A stretch of DNA of 64,000 bases, taken from Saccharicrinis aurantiacus (GTDB taxonomy: Bacteria > Bacteroidota > Bacteroidia > Bacteroidales > Marinilabiliaceae). The stretch lies in NCBI RefSeq assembly GCF_001660705.2, contig NZ_LYBV02000030.1, positions 230,224 through 294,223 on the forward strand, given 5' to 3'. Positions within the stretch are counted from its first letter, which is position 1. The number at the start of each line of letters is the position of its first letter. The position numbers and the translations under genes are program-made. The notes beneath the pieces are model-generated. The model was not told the origin of the DNA. It searched no databases and saw only the letters and a program-made list of their open reading frames with translations. Positions 26,881 to 38,168 of this stretch are shown here, piece after piece.

Positions 26881-27629
26881 ATGCTTTTAATCAGTGTTTT
26901 TTTCATTAAACTATAATGATAATGAATTTAACTCTTATTTCTAATACACCCATTGCTCACTTTTAATATTTAGCTTGCTTTTTAAATCTTTAAATAGCTT
27001 GTTATGTTAATGTTGGGGATATTAATCATACTCAAATCCTGATTGATTATTTTACTTTTATTAATACTTGAATCATTGTCATATGCTGTATTATTAATAA
27101 ATGATAATTTATTAAATTATACTGAGCTAATATCAGTTATCATAATGGATATACCTAACCAACGTTATGCTATAATTGAATAGGCCTTGTATGGTTCTCA
27201 TTTAATAATAAATGTGGTGTAATTTAATTTTACAATTCTTAAATTTTACAGCTTTTAATTTTAGCTAATTATAGTGTTAGTGTTGCTTGTATATGGCATT
27301 TTAATTGATGTGTGTTAAAATATTAACTTAATGTATAAAGAGGTTGTTTATATTGATTATTTATAAGCCAGGCTAGTATTTAGATGAAGGATATTAACTT
27401 TCAAGGGGTATAATCTTACGTATATGAAAATATTTTTATTTCAGTTTGTTTTTTTTATGTAAAATTGATAATCCTTGTAACAATTTGTGTATTTTAGCGT
27501 ACAAAATACGTGCAGTTGTGGTAGTTAATTTAAAACTCAATTATCATAATTGTTATCAGGGTGTTGAATTTTAATGTTGCATTAGAGGATAACAACCTTA
27601 TCAGAATTATTTAACTAGACTAAGATTAT
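26881..27629. other. Long AT-rich gap before the adhesin gene
   Basis: About 750 bases without a credible gene on either strand. Composition is very AT-rich with several AATTTAAT-type runs. A short CGTA-caaaa-TACG palindrome lies near 27499-27511, and TTATC/GATAA motifs occur at 27540-27600. I see no exact TAnnTTTG with a properly spaced TTG close to 27651. The length suggests a long regulatory leader for the giant adhesin gene, but nothing specific can be supported. Confidence 0.4.
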
Positions 27630-27650
27630 ATGTATCAATATCTTAATAGT

Positions 27651-30600
27651 ATGAAAAATAACTTCCAGTTTTTACGAATTGCATTGTTTAGTGCATTTAT
27701 AATTATTGGGTTTAGTAATACAATTGCTCAGAGTAGCGAGGAATGGTCAGAGAAAAAAATAGAGAAATATTACTCGAAACGAGAAAAGTCTCTTAGTTCT
27801 TCATCCTTAAAAAGTACAAGTTCATCGGTTGAGCTTAATGGTGTGGATGGTACAATACCTTCAATAAGTGAAAAGTATTGTTCTGATGAAGGAATAATTG
27901 AGATTGTTCCAGATGATTGGACGGGAGCAAATGAGGTTGTATGGACTATTAAAACATTTGTAGGAGATGTTGAAGACAAAACTGATGAGTGGTCTGAGAT
28001 TGTAGGTGAAGGTAAGGATGCGATTCTTCGATTTGACTTAAGTGCAATAAAAGACACTAAATACTTTGGTGCTAAAATTTATTTTGAATTTCAACTTTAT
28101 GATTCAGGCTTGTGGAAACGAGGAGGAGTTGATTATACTATTGTTTATCAAACCCCTACGATTTATGATTTGACATCGGATATTACTATATGTTCGGGTG
28201 AATCTGCGGATCTTTTACTTTCTGGTTCTGAGATAGGAATGAACTACCAACTTAAAGATGGGGATAATAACAATATTGATGTAGAAAGGAATGGTAGTGG
28301 AAGCGCTTTTACATTTACCGTTTCACCGATTACTACTACTGATTACTATGTTGAAGTTACAAATGGATCTGATGTAAGTTGTAGTTCTATTATGAATAAT
28401 ACAGTTACAGTAACTGTTAATACTCCAATACAGGCAACCGCATCGAACGATGGTCCAACCTGTGAAGGTGATCCATTAATACTCACTGCTACACCTATTG
28501 GGACAGAGTATACTTATGCTTGGACGGGGCCTAACGGTTTTACAAGTACTGAGCAAGCTCCTGTTATAAATCCAACAAGTGCCGCCAGTGGGGGTGATTA
28601 TACCGTTGAAGTAACAAATACAAATACAACTTGTCAAAGTAGTGCCACTACAACTGCTGTTGTTCGTTCAATTCCTGTTCCAACTATTACAGGAGATCAA
28701 ACAGTTTGTCTGAATTCGTCAGTTACTTATACCACAGAGTCAGGGATGTCAAATTATGTGTGGACTTACCCAGCAGAATTTGTTCCTACGAGTGCTACTA
28801 ATACCAATACTATTACTGGTACCTGGATCACTTTAGGAGTAGGCAAATTACAAGTTGTATATGAGAATTTAGATGCTTGTACTTCTCCTGTTCTTGGAGA
28901 GTTAGATATAACTACAACAGAAGCTACTGCAGGTCTAACATCTGATAAAGGGACGAGTATTTGTGTAAATACACTAGTAGTATTTACTGCTACAGGTGGA
29001 GTAAGCTATGAGTTTATGGTTAATGGGATGACAGTACAAGGTCCTTCTGCTCAGAGTACCTTTAGTATAAATACATTAAATGATGGAGATGTTGTCACTG
29101 TCAAAGTAATTGATACTAATGGCTGTGAAGATACGCATTCTGGTATAACTATGACTGTTTTACCCGAGCCTACCATAAACCTAATTGCTGATGATTTAAC
29201 TCCTTGTGAGAATACACCTATTACCCTAACAGCTAGTGGAGCTACAACTTATACCTTTTATAAAAATGGTTCTATTGCTCAAGGGTCAAGTACACAAGCT
29301 ACATATACTACTGTAGCCAGTCTAAATAGTGGAGATGAATTTTATGTAGTCGGAAATGATGGGTCTTGTGATGGAACAAGTAATACGCTAACAATTAATG
29401 TAAATCCTTTGCCCGTGATTAGTTTAGTTAGTGACAAGGGTAATGTATTTTGTGCAAATGAGAATGTAACTTTTACAGCAAGTAATGCCATAACGTATGA
29501 ATTCTTTGTTGATGATGTTTCTCAAGGAGCAGCATCTACAACAGCAACTTTTACTTCTAGTTTGTTAACCGATGGACAGGTAGTAAAAGTAATCGGGACA
29601 GATGGAAATGGTTGTGAAGGTGAAACTTCAATTACTGTAACAGTAAATGAGACGACTGCTGGTTTAAGCTCAGACTTAGGTACTACAATTTGTGAAAATA
29701 CACTAGTAGTATTTACCGCTACAGGTGGAGTGAGCTATGAGTTTATGGTTAATGGGATGACCGTACAAGGTCCTTCTGCTCAGAGTACCTTTAGTATAAA
29801 TACATTAAATAATGGAGATGTTGTCACTGTCAAAGTAATTGATGCTAATAGCTGTGAAGATACGCATGCAGGTATAACTATGACTGTTTTGCCCGAGCCT
29901 ACTATAAGCTTAATTGCTAATAATTTAACTCCTTGTGAGAATACACCTATAACACTAACGGCTAGTGGAGCTACAACTTATACTTTTTATAAGAATGGCT
30001 CTATTGTTCAAGGGTCAAGTACACAAGCTACATATACTACTGTAGCCAGTCTAAATAGTGGAGATGAATTTTACGTAGTCGGAAGTGAAGGGTCTTGTGA
30101 TGAAACAAGTAATACGCTAACAATTAATGTAAATCCTTTGCCAGTGATTGGTTTAGTTAGTGATAAAGGTAATGTATTTTGTGCAAATGAGAATGTAACT
30201 TTTACAGCAAGTAATGCCATAACGTATGAATTCTTTGTTGATGATGTTTCTCAAGGAGCAGCATCTACAACAGCAACTTTTACTTCTAGTTTGTTAACCG
30301 ATGGACAGGTAGTGAAAGTGATTGGTACAGATGTAAATGGTTGTGAAGGAGAGAATTCAATTACGGTTACGGTAAATCAAATAACAGCAGTACTTAATAT
30401 TACAAACCCAAGCCCTCCAGGAACAAGTGTATGTAGTGGTACTGAAGTTACTTTTAATGCAAGTGCAACCGGAGGAAGTGGTAATAATTCGTATGAGTTT
30501 TTTGTGGATGGTACTTCTCAAGGGGTATCTTCAAATCCTATTTTTAAATATACTATAATAAGCGATACTAAAATATCCGTTAAAGTTGTTGATTTAACTA

Positions 30601-33600
30601 ATGGTTGTGAGGATACAGAAGAAGCAGATATGGTTGCATTGGCTTTACCTTCTGTTTCAATTGTTAATCCTGCTGATGGAGATTCATTTTGTGCTAATAC
30701 CCCTGTTACAATAATGAGTTCACCTGCTGGTTACAATAGTTATACTTTTTATTATGATGATGGTAATGGGCCAACTGTATTATATACAAGTGCTTCAGAA
30801 GAATATACAAAAGCTGATGGTTTTACTCAGGGTGGGCAATTAGCTGTTGTGGCTGATAATGGTAGTTGTTCATCACAATCTACGATTATTGATTTTACAA
30901 TAAATCAACTCCCATTAGTTACTTTAACAAGTGATCAAACAAATGATGAATTTTGTTCTGGAAGATCTGTTACATTTACAGCAGAAGGTGCAGTGAATTA
31001 TGAATTTTTTGTTGATGATGTTTCTCAAGGAGCATCATCTACAACAGCAACTTTTACTTCTAGTTTGTTAACCGATGGACAGGTAGTAAAAGTAATAGGG
31101 ACAGATGGAAATGGTTGTGAAGATGAAACTTCAACTACAGTAACAGTAAATGAGACGACTGCTGGTTTAAGCTCAGACTTAGGTACTACAATTTGTGAAA
31201 ATACACTAGTAGTATTTACCGCTACAGGTGGAGTGAGCTATGAGTTTATGGTTAATGGGATGACAGTACAAGGTCCTTCTGCTCAGAGTACCTTTAGTAC
31301 AAATACATTAAATAATGGAGATGTTGTTACAGTTAAAGTGATTGATGGAAATGGTTGTGAAGATACTCATGCAGGAATTGTAATGAGCGTTTCTCCTGTG
31401 CCTGTAGTGATACTTAGTCCTGACCCTGCGGAAATATGCCAAGGAGAATCAATTAACTTTGCAGCTAGCGGAGCAACTCAGTATGAATTTTTCGTTAATG
31501 AACTTTCGGTACAAGGGCCTAGTAATCAGGATACCTTTGTGTTAAGTGGTGCTAGTGATGGGGACGATGTATATGTTGTTGGGAGCGATGGCACTTGTGT
31601 AGGAACCAGTAATAGTGTTTCTGTAATAGTAAATCCATTACCAACAGCTAGTCTAAGTTCCTCACCTTCAGGCGCTATAGTTTCTGGAACTGAAGTGGTA
31701 TTTACTGCAGGAGGTGGAGATGTATATGAATTTTTTGTTAATGGTTCATCGGTTCAAGCAGGTGCCAATAATATATATATTATATCTACTTTAATTGACG
31801 GAGATATTGTTAGTGTAGAAGTTACAGATTTAGAAGGTTGTTCTAATTCGGAACAGCTAACAATTAGCGTTCTTGAAGGTATTGAACTCAAAGATATTAT
31901 TGCTACAAGTGAAAATTATTGTGAGGGTGAAAGTGGAATTAGTATTTATGTAGATGATCCACAAGTTGGAATAACCTACGAACTTGTTGAGTCTGTGGAT
32001 AATAGTGTAATTGTTGGTGCACCATTAGAATATACAGGAAAAGAGGCTATTGAATGGCAAGATATTAAAGAGGGAAGATATACCGTATTGGCATATTATG
32101 CAAGTCTACCAGATACGTACGTTGAAATGAAAAATGTTCCTGTTGTTGTTACAGAAATTACTCTTCCTAAAACTTTTGAGATGGACCCTATAGGAGTAAT
32201 TAATACTTGTAGTTCTGGAGGAACAAATATTTCTATTCCTGATTCTGAAAATGGTGTTACCTACACTCTTATGCTTAATGGATTTTCTACGGGAAGATCA
32301 TTCCAAGGAGAAGATGATAAACCAATAATATTTTATGCAAATACATCGTTAGGTGTATACACTATTTTAGCAGAAACGGATAAAGGTTCATGCCCACAAG
32401 TAATGGATGGTCAATTAGAAATCAAAGCTGATGACACTCATCGTATTTTTGATTTGGAAGTAAAGGATCCTGCTGATTCATCTAATCCTTTAGATGGTCG
32501 TTTTTGTGTTGGTAATTCAGGAGTAGAACTGATACTTACTAATTCTGCAAGTTCTGATACAACATATGTATTAAAAAGGGAAGGTGATACTGATCCAGTT
32601 AAAATAATATCAGGTGGAGATGGTGAAATCTCATTTAATATTATAGATGTCCCTGGGGTATATGCTGTATTCTCCCAACCTGATAATGGTTGTGAATTGC
32701 AAATGAATAATGTTATTGAAGTTATTGAAGTAGCACAACCTATACAATATAAGTTAGTTACAGATAATGTTTTAGATAATTCATCAGGCGAATTTTGTAA
32801 GAGTAGCGCTGGTGTTACCTTATCACTTGATAATAGTGAGGTAGATATTAGTTATGACTTACTTAGGGATGGTGTTGATGTGGTTGATAACCAAGTCGGT
32901 ACTGGTTCTGTTATTGAATTTGATGGTCCTATTGATGTAGAAGGAGACTATAGTGTTCGGGCATCAGTTCAGAACCTTGGGTGCTCTTTAACTATGTTAG
33001 ATACTATTGATGTGTTTATTAGCCCAGATCCAATTGATGTAACTGTAAAACTTGACCAAGGATTTTTCTGTTTTGGTGATAGTGCAAGGTTAGTAGTTCA
33101 AACTCCTGAAACTAATGTTGTCTATTCATTGGTTGAGACAAATACAGGTAATGTTTACACTGATTGGTTGCCAATTTCTTCAAGTGTTGATTCTATTGAA
33201 TTCTATATAAAGGATGCTGGTGATTATGAAGTTTATGCTAAAAATAATTTAACGGATTGTGATTCTGTATTAATAAGTGGCGGACCTTATAATATTTCAG
33301 AGATAGGCCTTCCGGCTAAACCAACAATTAGTAGTGCTGCTGTACCAACTGGTTGTGGTGGTGAAATTATTACAGTTACAGCAAGTGAATTAGATGTTGT
33401 TTATCAACTTGCCTATGAAACTAGCTCGAATAATTTTGTTGATATGTTAGGTAAAACTGTCATAGGTGATGGGAGCGATATCGATATTGATACTGTTTAT
33501 AATAGTGGTAGATATTATGTATACGGCACAAATGTAAATGGATGTCTATCTGCAAATAGTGATACGCTTACGATAACAACTACATCTACCATCACTCAAT

Positions 33601-36600
33601 ATGATTTATTAGAGAGTGATAATAATGGAAGCGTATGTAAACCTACTGATATCTTGAAACTTAGTTTGTCGGATTCTGAAGCAGGAATAACCTACACCTT
33701 ATGGTTTATTGATGGTGTTGGTACTAGTACTTCTTTCGTTCAGGATACTGTAAGTATAGGAGGATCACTTGAGTTTAGTGAAATTTCGTATGACACTTAT
33801 GGACATGGTCAGTATTATGTAACAGGAAGTAATGGTACTTGTACTGTTGATATGAATAATCGAATTACTTCTAATTTGATAGTTCCCAATTTAGGCTTAT
33901 CAGTTGACCCAGATACGATTATTTGTGAAAATGATGCAGTATTGTTTACTGCTTCTGGAACTGAACTTTATCAATTTTTCCAAAATGGAGTGAGTAATGG
34001 TGTTCCAAGTAGCACAAGTACATTCAAGCCATCATCTGTATCTGATCGTGATCAGTTTTATGTAATTGGTGATACTGTTGGATGTTTATTCTATTCCGAT
34101 ACTATTACTATGACCGTGAATCCTGTACCAATTATAGATTTATTAGTCGATAATTCTATTATTTGCGAAGGTACTGAAGTGCATTTTGAGGCAACAGGCG
34201 CAAGTCAAGTTACTTATTATCTGAATAATGTAGTTGTTTCTACTTCTACACTATATAAATCTTCTACACTTGAAGATGGTGATAGTATTTATGTTATTGG
34301 TTCAAATGGTAATTGTGAGACACATAGTGATACTATTGTAATGACTGTCTTTGATAAACCTGAAGTCACTTTAAGTGTAAGTCCTAATGATACAATTATA
34401 GCAGGTGAAAAACTTACATTTACTGCAGGAGGTGCAGATGAGTACGAATTCTTTGTTAATGGAGATAGCGAGCAAGGACCAAATGTTTCAAATATTTTTG
34501 TACGTAGCTTAATAGGAGATAGTACTGTTACGGTTGCTGGATATATTAATTCGAGCGGGTGTATTAATGATTCTTCTATAGCGATTACTGTATTAGATGC
34601 CATTACAAGTATTAATGTTTATCCAGAAGAAGGTAACTACTGTATTGGTGAAGATGGCGTAGATATTTATCTACAACCGGCAGATAGTCAGTTTGATGTT
34701 ACTTATGAATTACGTAATAGTTTAGGAAATTCTATTTCTGCACTAAAGTACGATGGCATTAATCCTATTATCTGGAATAATATTAAGGGAGATGATACAT
34801 ACTCTGTGTATGCCTACTATGATATTTTTTCTAGTGCAGAGATTAAAATGCAAAATGATGTGGTTGTAACAGAGAGGCCCTTACCGGATGTCTATAATAT
34901 GTTCCCAACTGGTGATACTACCGGATGTGCAAACTATATTGAATTTGGTGTTGATTCAAGTCAATTAGGTATTAACTATGAGCTACTAGTTAATGGTACA
35001 AGTCAAGCTCAAGAGTTGGGCATTAATGATACAATTAAATTTGGAACCTTTAATCTTTTAGGAACTTATATTGTTGAGGCTATAGATACTACATTCGGAT
35101 GTCGATCGGTAATGAATGGTAACTATATTATGAATACAGATAGTTCTGAAGTTGCCTATGACTTATATTTTGAAAATGGTATTGATTCTACTTATGCTGT
35201 TTTATGTACTGATGATAGTGTTCAAATCAGCTTGAGCGGCAGTGATTCTGTTGTAAAGTATGTATTATTTAATAATAGTAGCTCAACTGGAGATACTATA
35301 GTGGGTGATGGTAATCAATTAACATTTGGATATTATAATGCCCTAGGAAACTATTATGTAGAGGCTATAACTAATGATGATTGTAGATTACTAATGAATA
35401 ATCAACTTCTACTTGAAGCAGGTTCAGAAGTAAATAGTTATCAACTAATTTCAAATAACGATGATCCTACATCAGGTAAATTCTGTGATGGGGGTAGTGC
35501 TGTTATGTTGGGTATCAATGGTCAACAAGCCAACGTGGTTTATCAATTATTGCATAATGGAACTGCCATAAAGGATACCATAGGCCTAAATAGTATTCAG
35601 ATACTATGGTTTGGAGAGTATTCAGATCTCGGAGAATACTCTGTTGTTGCAAGTTATGGAGGAGAGGCATGTACGCGTGATATGGATAACACCATCGAAG
35701 TAGAGATGCTTGAACAACCCAGCGATATATTTTATGAAACCACCGGATTCTTATGTGGGTCTGATGCTTATGCTATGGTACTTAATGGTGCTGAAGACGA
35801 TGTTTTTTATGAGTTAATTTCGTTAGGTAATAGTGACATAATTTACGAAGAACGTGATAGTCAAAGTCAAGTATATTTCACAATATCCGAAGCTGGAGAA
35901 TACCTTGTTCGTGGGGCTAAAAATAGGGGTATGAATCAACTATGTTCTTATCGAGAGTTTAGTGATACCGTATCAGTAATACAATCAGATAAACCTTATT
36001 TTGAGATTACATCACTTGGTAATAGTTCTGACTGTAATGAAGTAACAATAGGTGTTAATAGCTCTGATTCTGATATTACATATCAATTGGTTTATTTTGA
36101 TGGTAGCAAATATGTTGATGTTGTTGGGCCAAATGGTGACCCTAGTTATTATACAGAACAAGGTAATGATGGTTTACTAGAATTTAATTCAATCAGTGAT
36201 AATAACCGTGATTATTGGGCCAGAGGGGTTAATAATATTACGCTTTGCTCTGAGTTATCAATTAATTCTGTAAATGTTAGTGGAGGTATTGAAAAGTTTG
36301 AATTAAAGGGAGACACGCCTTTATGTAAAGGTGAGCCTGGTGAGTTTTATTTAGAAAGCTCACAGCCTGGTGTTACGTATTTATTATTTAATAGTAGTAA
36401 TGATACATTAGCTACTGAGCAAGGAACTGGTGAAAAAATCGATTTCGATTATTTAGCATTTCAAGCAGATAATTATTACGTAGAAGGCTTTAAGGTAATT
36501 AGTGCTACAGATACATGTAGTGCTCCTGTGTCAGACGTTCTAAAACTTGAGGTTGCAGATCTTCCAATCGCTTTCCCAATGTCGGGTAGCGGCATCACAT

Positions 36601-38141
36601 GTGATTTAGAAAATAAAGGAGCTCTTATTACCCTTGATAGTACAGAGGTAGATACAGATTATTATTTATTTAGGGATAAGGTGAATTATGTAGGTACTTT
36701 AAATTCAAGTGCTGCACCTAATGCTATTGATACCCTTATTCACCAAGTTGGGTTGTATACTATTGTTGCAAAGAATGAAATAAGTAACTGTACATCAAAT
36801 ATGAATGGTTCAGTGAATGTTGAACAGTATTCTCAGGTTCTTTTAGATACTGTGCTATACGATAAGAATGGATACTGTGAGAATGATGAAGATTTAGGTT
36901 TACCAATTAGTTTAACTAATGGACGAGATAGTATTTATTATCAGGTTATAGACATAAATGATCCTACTATCGTATATCTTCCTACTGAAGGCAGCACCGA
37001 TTTAGGCGGATACCCAGCAGGTACGTATAATGTATTTGCTTATCGTGAAGGTGGTGCTTGTGAAGTTCAGCTTTCACATGTTACTGATGCTGGTGATCAT
37101 GAATATGACATTATAGTTGTAGAAAACCCAAGACCAGAACTGAATTACGAATTATTTATTGAAGGTACTGAAGGCTCTAAGCAAGGCTTTATTAATTCTA
37201 AAATAGGAATGGACAATAGTCAATCGAGCGTAACTTATCAACTTAGCTTCGAGATGAATGACGTTGTTGGTGAAATGAACGGTGTTACAGGTGAATCTAT
37301 AGTTTTTGATAAACCTGTTGATACCTCAGGTAAATACTATGTATTTGCAGAGACTGACAAAGGTTGTTCAGGTTGGATAAACGATTTTGTTTCTATCTAC
37401 GATTCACCATTAATAACTTATGATGACCAATTGAACTTTAAGAAAGGCTATAATCAGGATACGGTTAATGTAGCAATAAATGACATATTTGTCTTACCAC
37501 TGGATTCTTGTATTAGAGATACAGCAATAGGTGTACATCCTGATTCTTTGAATATTAATTTCTTCTTGTTAGATATTGATGAAAATGGAGATACAACTGA
37601 AGTTGAATCAATAAAACGAAATAGAGTAGGCGATTATAAAATCAATTCAACTACAGGAGAAATTATTTTAGTCAAAACACCAGAGTTTTTTGGTAGAGAT
37701 ACTGTAAAGTATGTGGCAAAAAATATCAACAAGAATTATTCTTACCGTCTTGACACTGCCTCTGTTTATATTTATATCGGTAACAAATATTTCGATGATA
37801 AACAGTCCTTTTTATTACCAAATGCCTTTTCACCTAATGGAGATGGTATAAATGATTTATTCAAAATTACAGGTTTAGATTTATATTACGGTAGTGGAGC
37901 TATAAAATCAACACTTGAGGTCTTTAATAGATGGGGATCGATGGTATATCGCTCTAAAGAGGATTATTATGGTGATGGTGATAATTGGTGGGATGGAAAA
38001 TCTACTGAGTCAAACATGGTATCTCTAGGCCAAGATTGCCCTAATGGCACATATTTCTATATTTTCACAGTGAGTGTTAATCTTGGTGATGGCGATATTA
38101 TAGAGGATAAGTTTAATGGTTACATTGAATTAAGAAGATAA
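27651..38141 (+). CDS. Giant Ig/PKD-like surface adhesin with CHU_C (T9SS) tail
   Basis: About 3,496 residues from the ATG at 27651 (an in-frame ATG at 27630 adds seven residues); this start gives a clean signal peptide ending T-I-A-Q. The body is a string of roughly 80-100 residue beta domains, each with paired cysteines. The first third has Ig/PKD-like units linked by V-N-P-L-P; the rest has units of the form C-x-G-x-x-G-V-x-I-x-L with Y-x-L-L-x-N-G. The last 110 residues are the gliding-motility-associated C-terminal domain: L-P-N-A-F-S-P-N-G-D-G-I-N-D, V-F-N-R-W-G, P-N-G-T-Y-F-Y. This routes the protein through T9SS to the surface, where it likely works in adhesion or SprB-like gliding. 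The two following genes encode its typical partners. Confidence 0.95.
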   Translation: MKNNFQFLRIALFSAFIIIGFSNTIAQSSEEWSEKKIEKYYSKREKSLSSSSLKSTSSSVELNGVDGTIPSISEKYCSDEGIIEIVPDDWTGANEVVWTIKTFVGDVEDKTDEWSEIVGEGKDAILRFDLSAIKDTKYFGAKIYFEFQLYDSGLWKRGGVDYTIVYQTPTIYDLTSDITICSGESADLLLSGSEIGMNYQLKDGDNNNIDVERNGSGSAFTFTVSPITTTDYYVEVTNGSDVSCSSIMNNTVTVTVNTPIQATASNDGPTCEGDPLILTATPIGTEYTYAWTGPNGFTSTEQAPVINPTSAASGGDYTVEVTNTNTTCQSSATTTAVVRSIPVPTITGDQTVCLNSSVTYTTESGMSNYVWTYPAEFVPTSATNTNTITGTWITLGVGKLQVVYENLDACTSPVLGELDITTTEATAGLTSDKGTSICVNTLVVFTATGGVSYEFMVNGMTVQGPSAQSTFSINTLNDGDVVTVKVIDTNGCEDTHSGITMTVLPEPTINLIADDLTPCENTPITLTASGATTYTFYKNGSIAQGSSTQATYTTVASLNSGDEFYVVGNDGSCDGTSNTLTINVNPLPVISLVSDKGNVFCANENVTFTASNAITYEFFVDDVSQGAASTTATFTSSLLTDGQVVKVIGTDGNGCEGETSITVTVNETTAGLSSDLGTTICENTLVVFTATGGVSYEFMVNGMTVQGPSAQSTFSINTLNNGDVVTVKVIDANSCEDTHAGITMTVLPEPTISLIANNLTPCENTPITLTASGATTYTFYKNGSIVQGSSTQATYTTVASLNSGDEFYVVGSEGSCDETSNTLTINVNPLPVIGLVSDKGNVFCANENVTFTASNAITYEFFVDDVSQGAASTTATFTSSLLTDGQVVKVIGTDVNGCEGENSITVTVNQITAVLNITNPSPPGTSVCSGTEVTFNASATGGSGNNSYEFFVDGTSQGVSSNPIFKYTIISDTKISVKVVDLTNGCEDTEEADMVALALPSVSIVNPADGDSFCANTPVTIMSSPAGYNSYTFYYDDGNGPTVLYTSASEEYTKADGFTQGGQLAVVADNGSCSSQSTIIDFTINQLPLVTLTSDQTNDEFCSGRSVTFTAEGAVNYEFFVDDVSQGASSTTATFTSSLLTDGQVVKVIGTDGNGCEDETSTTVTVNETTAGLSSDLGTTICENTLVVFTATGGVSYEFMVNGMTVQGPSAQSTFSTNTLNNGDVVTVKVIDGNGCEDTHAGIVMSVSPVPVVILSPDPAEICQGESINFAASGATQYEFFVNELSVQGPSNQDTFVLSGASDGDDVYVVGSDGTCVGTSNSVSVIVNPLPTASLSSSPSGAIVSGTEVVFTAGGGDVYEFFVNGSSVQAGANNIYIISTLIDGDIVSVEVTDLEGCSNSEQLTISVLEGIELKDIIATSENYCEGESGISIYVDDPQVGITYELVESVDNSVIVGAPLEYTGKEAIEWQDIKEGRYTVLAYYASLPDTYVEMKNVPVVVTEITLPKTFEMDPIGVINTCSSGGTNISIPDSENGVTYTLMLNGFSTGRSFQGEDDKPIIFYANTSLGVYTILAETDKGSCPQVMDGQLEIKADDTHRIFDLEVKDPADSSNPLDGRFCVGNSGVELILTNSASSDTTYVLKREGDTDPVKIISGGDGEISFNIIDVPGVYAVFSQPDNGCELQMNNVIEVIEVAQPIQYKLVTDNVLDNSSGEFCKSSAGVTLSLDNSEVDISYDLLRDGVDVVDNQVGTGSVIEFDGPIDVEGDYSVRASVQNLGCSLTMLDTIDVFISPDPIDVTVKLDQGFFCFGDSARLVVQTPETNVVYSLVETNTGNVYTDWLPISSSVDSIEFYIKDAGDYEVYAKNNLTDCDSVLISGGPYNISEIGLPAKPTISSAAVPTGCGGEIITVTASELDVVYQLAYETSSNNFVDMLGKTVIGDGSDIDIDTVYNSGRYYVYGTNVNGCLSANSDTLTITTTSTITQYDLLESDNNGSVCKPTDILKLSLSDSEAGITYTLWFIDGVGTSTSFVQDTVSIGGSLEFSEISYDTYGHGQYYVTGSNGTCTVDMNNRITSNLIVPNLGLSVDPDTIICENDAVLFTASGTELYQFFQNGVSNGVPSSTSTFKPSSVSDRDQFYVIGDTVGCLFYSDTITMTVNPVPIIDLLVDNSIICEGTEVHFEATGASQVTYYLNNVVVSTSTLYKSSTLEDGDSIYVIGSNGNCETHSDTIVMTVFDKPEVTLSVSPNDTIIAGEKLTFTAGGADEYEFFVNGDSEQGPNVSNIFVRSLIGDSTVTVAGYINSSGCINDSSIAITVLDAITSINVYPEEGNYCIGEDGVDIYLQPADSQFDVTYELRNSLGNSISALKYDGINPIIWNNIKGDDTYSVYAYYDIFSSAEIKMQNDVVVTERPLPDVYNMFPTGDTTGCANYIEFGVDSSQLGINYELLVNGTSQAQELGINDTIKFGTFNLLGTYIVEAIDTTFGCRSVMNGNYIMNTDSSEVAYDLYFENGIDSTYAVLCTDDSVQISLSGSDSVVKYVLFNNSSSTGDTIVGDGNQLTFGYYNALGNYYVEAITNDDCRLLMNNQLLLEAGSEVNSYQLISNNDDPTSGKFCDGGSAVMLGINGQQANVVYQLLHNGTAIKDTIGLNSIQILWFGEYSDLGEYSVVASYGGEACTRDMDNTIEVEMLEQPSDIFYETTGFLCGSDAYAMVLNGAEDDVFYELISLGNSDIIYEERDSQSQVYFTISEAGEYLVRGAKNRGMNQLCSYREFSDTVSVIQSDKPYFEITSLGNSSDCNEVTIGVNSSDSDITYQLVYFDGSKYVDVVGPNGDPSYYTEQGNDGLLEFNSISDNNRDYWARGVNNITLCSELSINSVNVSGGIEKFELKGDTPLCKGEPGEFYLESSQPGVTYLLFNSSNDTLATEQGTGEKIDFDYLAFQADNYYVEGFKVISATDTCSAPVSDVLKLEVADLPIAFPMSGSGITCDLENKGALITLDSTEVDTDYYLFRDKVNYVGTLNSSAAPNAIDTLIHQVGLYTIVAKNEISNCTSNMNGSVNVEQYSQVLLDTVLYDKNGYCENDEDLGLPISLTNGRDSIYYQVIDINDPTIVYLPTEGSTDLGGYPAGTYNVFAYREGGACEVQLSHVTDAGDHEYDIIVVENPRPELNYELFIEGTEGSKQGFINSKIGMDNSQSSVTYQLSFEMNDVVGEMNGVTGESIVFDKPVDTSGKYYVFAETDKGCSGWINDFVSIYDSPLITYDDQLNFKKGYNQDTVNVAINDIFVLPLDSCIRDTAIGVHPDSLNINFFLLDIDENGDTTEVESIKRNRVGDYKINSTTGEIILVKTPEFFGRDTVKYVAKNINKNYSYRLDTASVYIYIGNKYFDDKQSFLLPNAFSPNGDGINDLFKITGLDLYYGSGAIKSTLEVFNRWGSMVYRSKEDYYGDGDNWWDGKSTESNMVSLGQDCPNGTYFYIFTVSVNLGDGDIIEDKFNGYIELRR
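28935..31375 (+). repeat. Near-identical 729-bp direct repeats inside the adhesin gene
   Basis: A 729-base block (243 residues, three Ig-like domains A-B-C) beginning near 28935 is repeated in tandem from about 29664; identical anchors such as ACACTAGTAG occur at 28971 and 29700, and again at 31203. A third partial set, C then A, lies at about 30985-31375. Domain order is A-B-C-A-B-C-D-E-C-A. DNA identity is high even at silent positions, which indicates recent duplication or gene conversion. Confidence 0.85.
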
Positions 38142-38168
38142 GCATACCTAACATTTCAAATAAAGATT

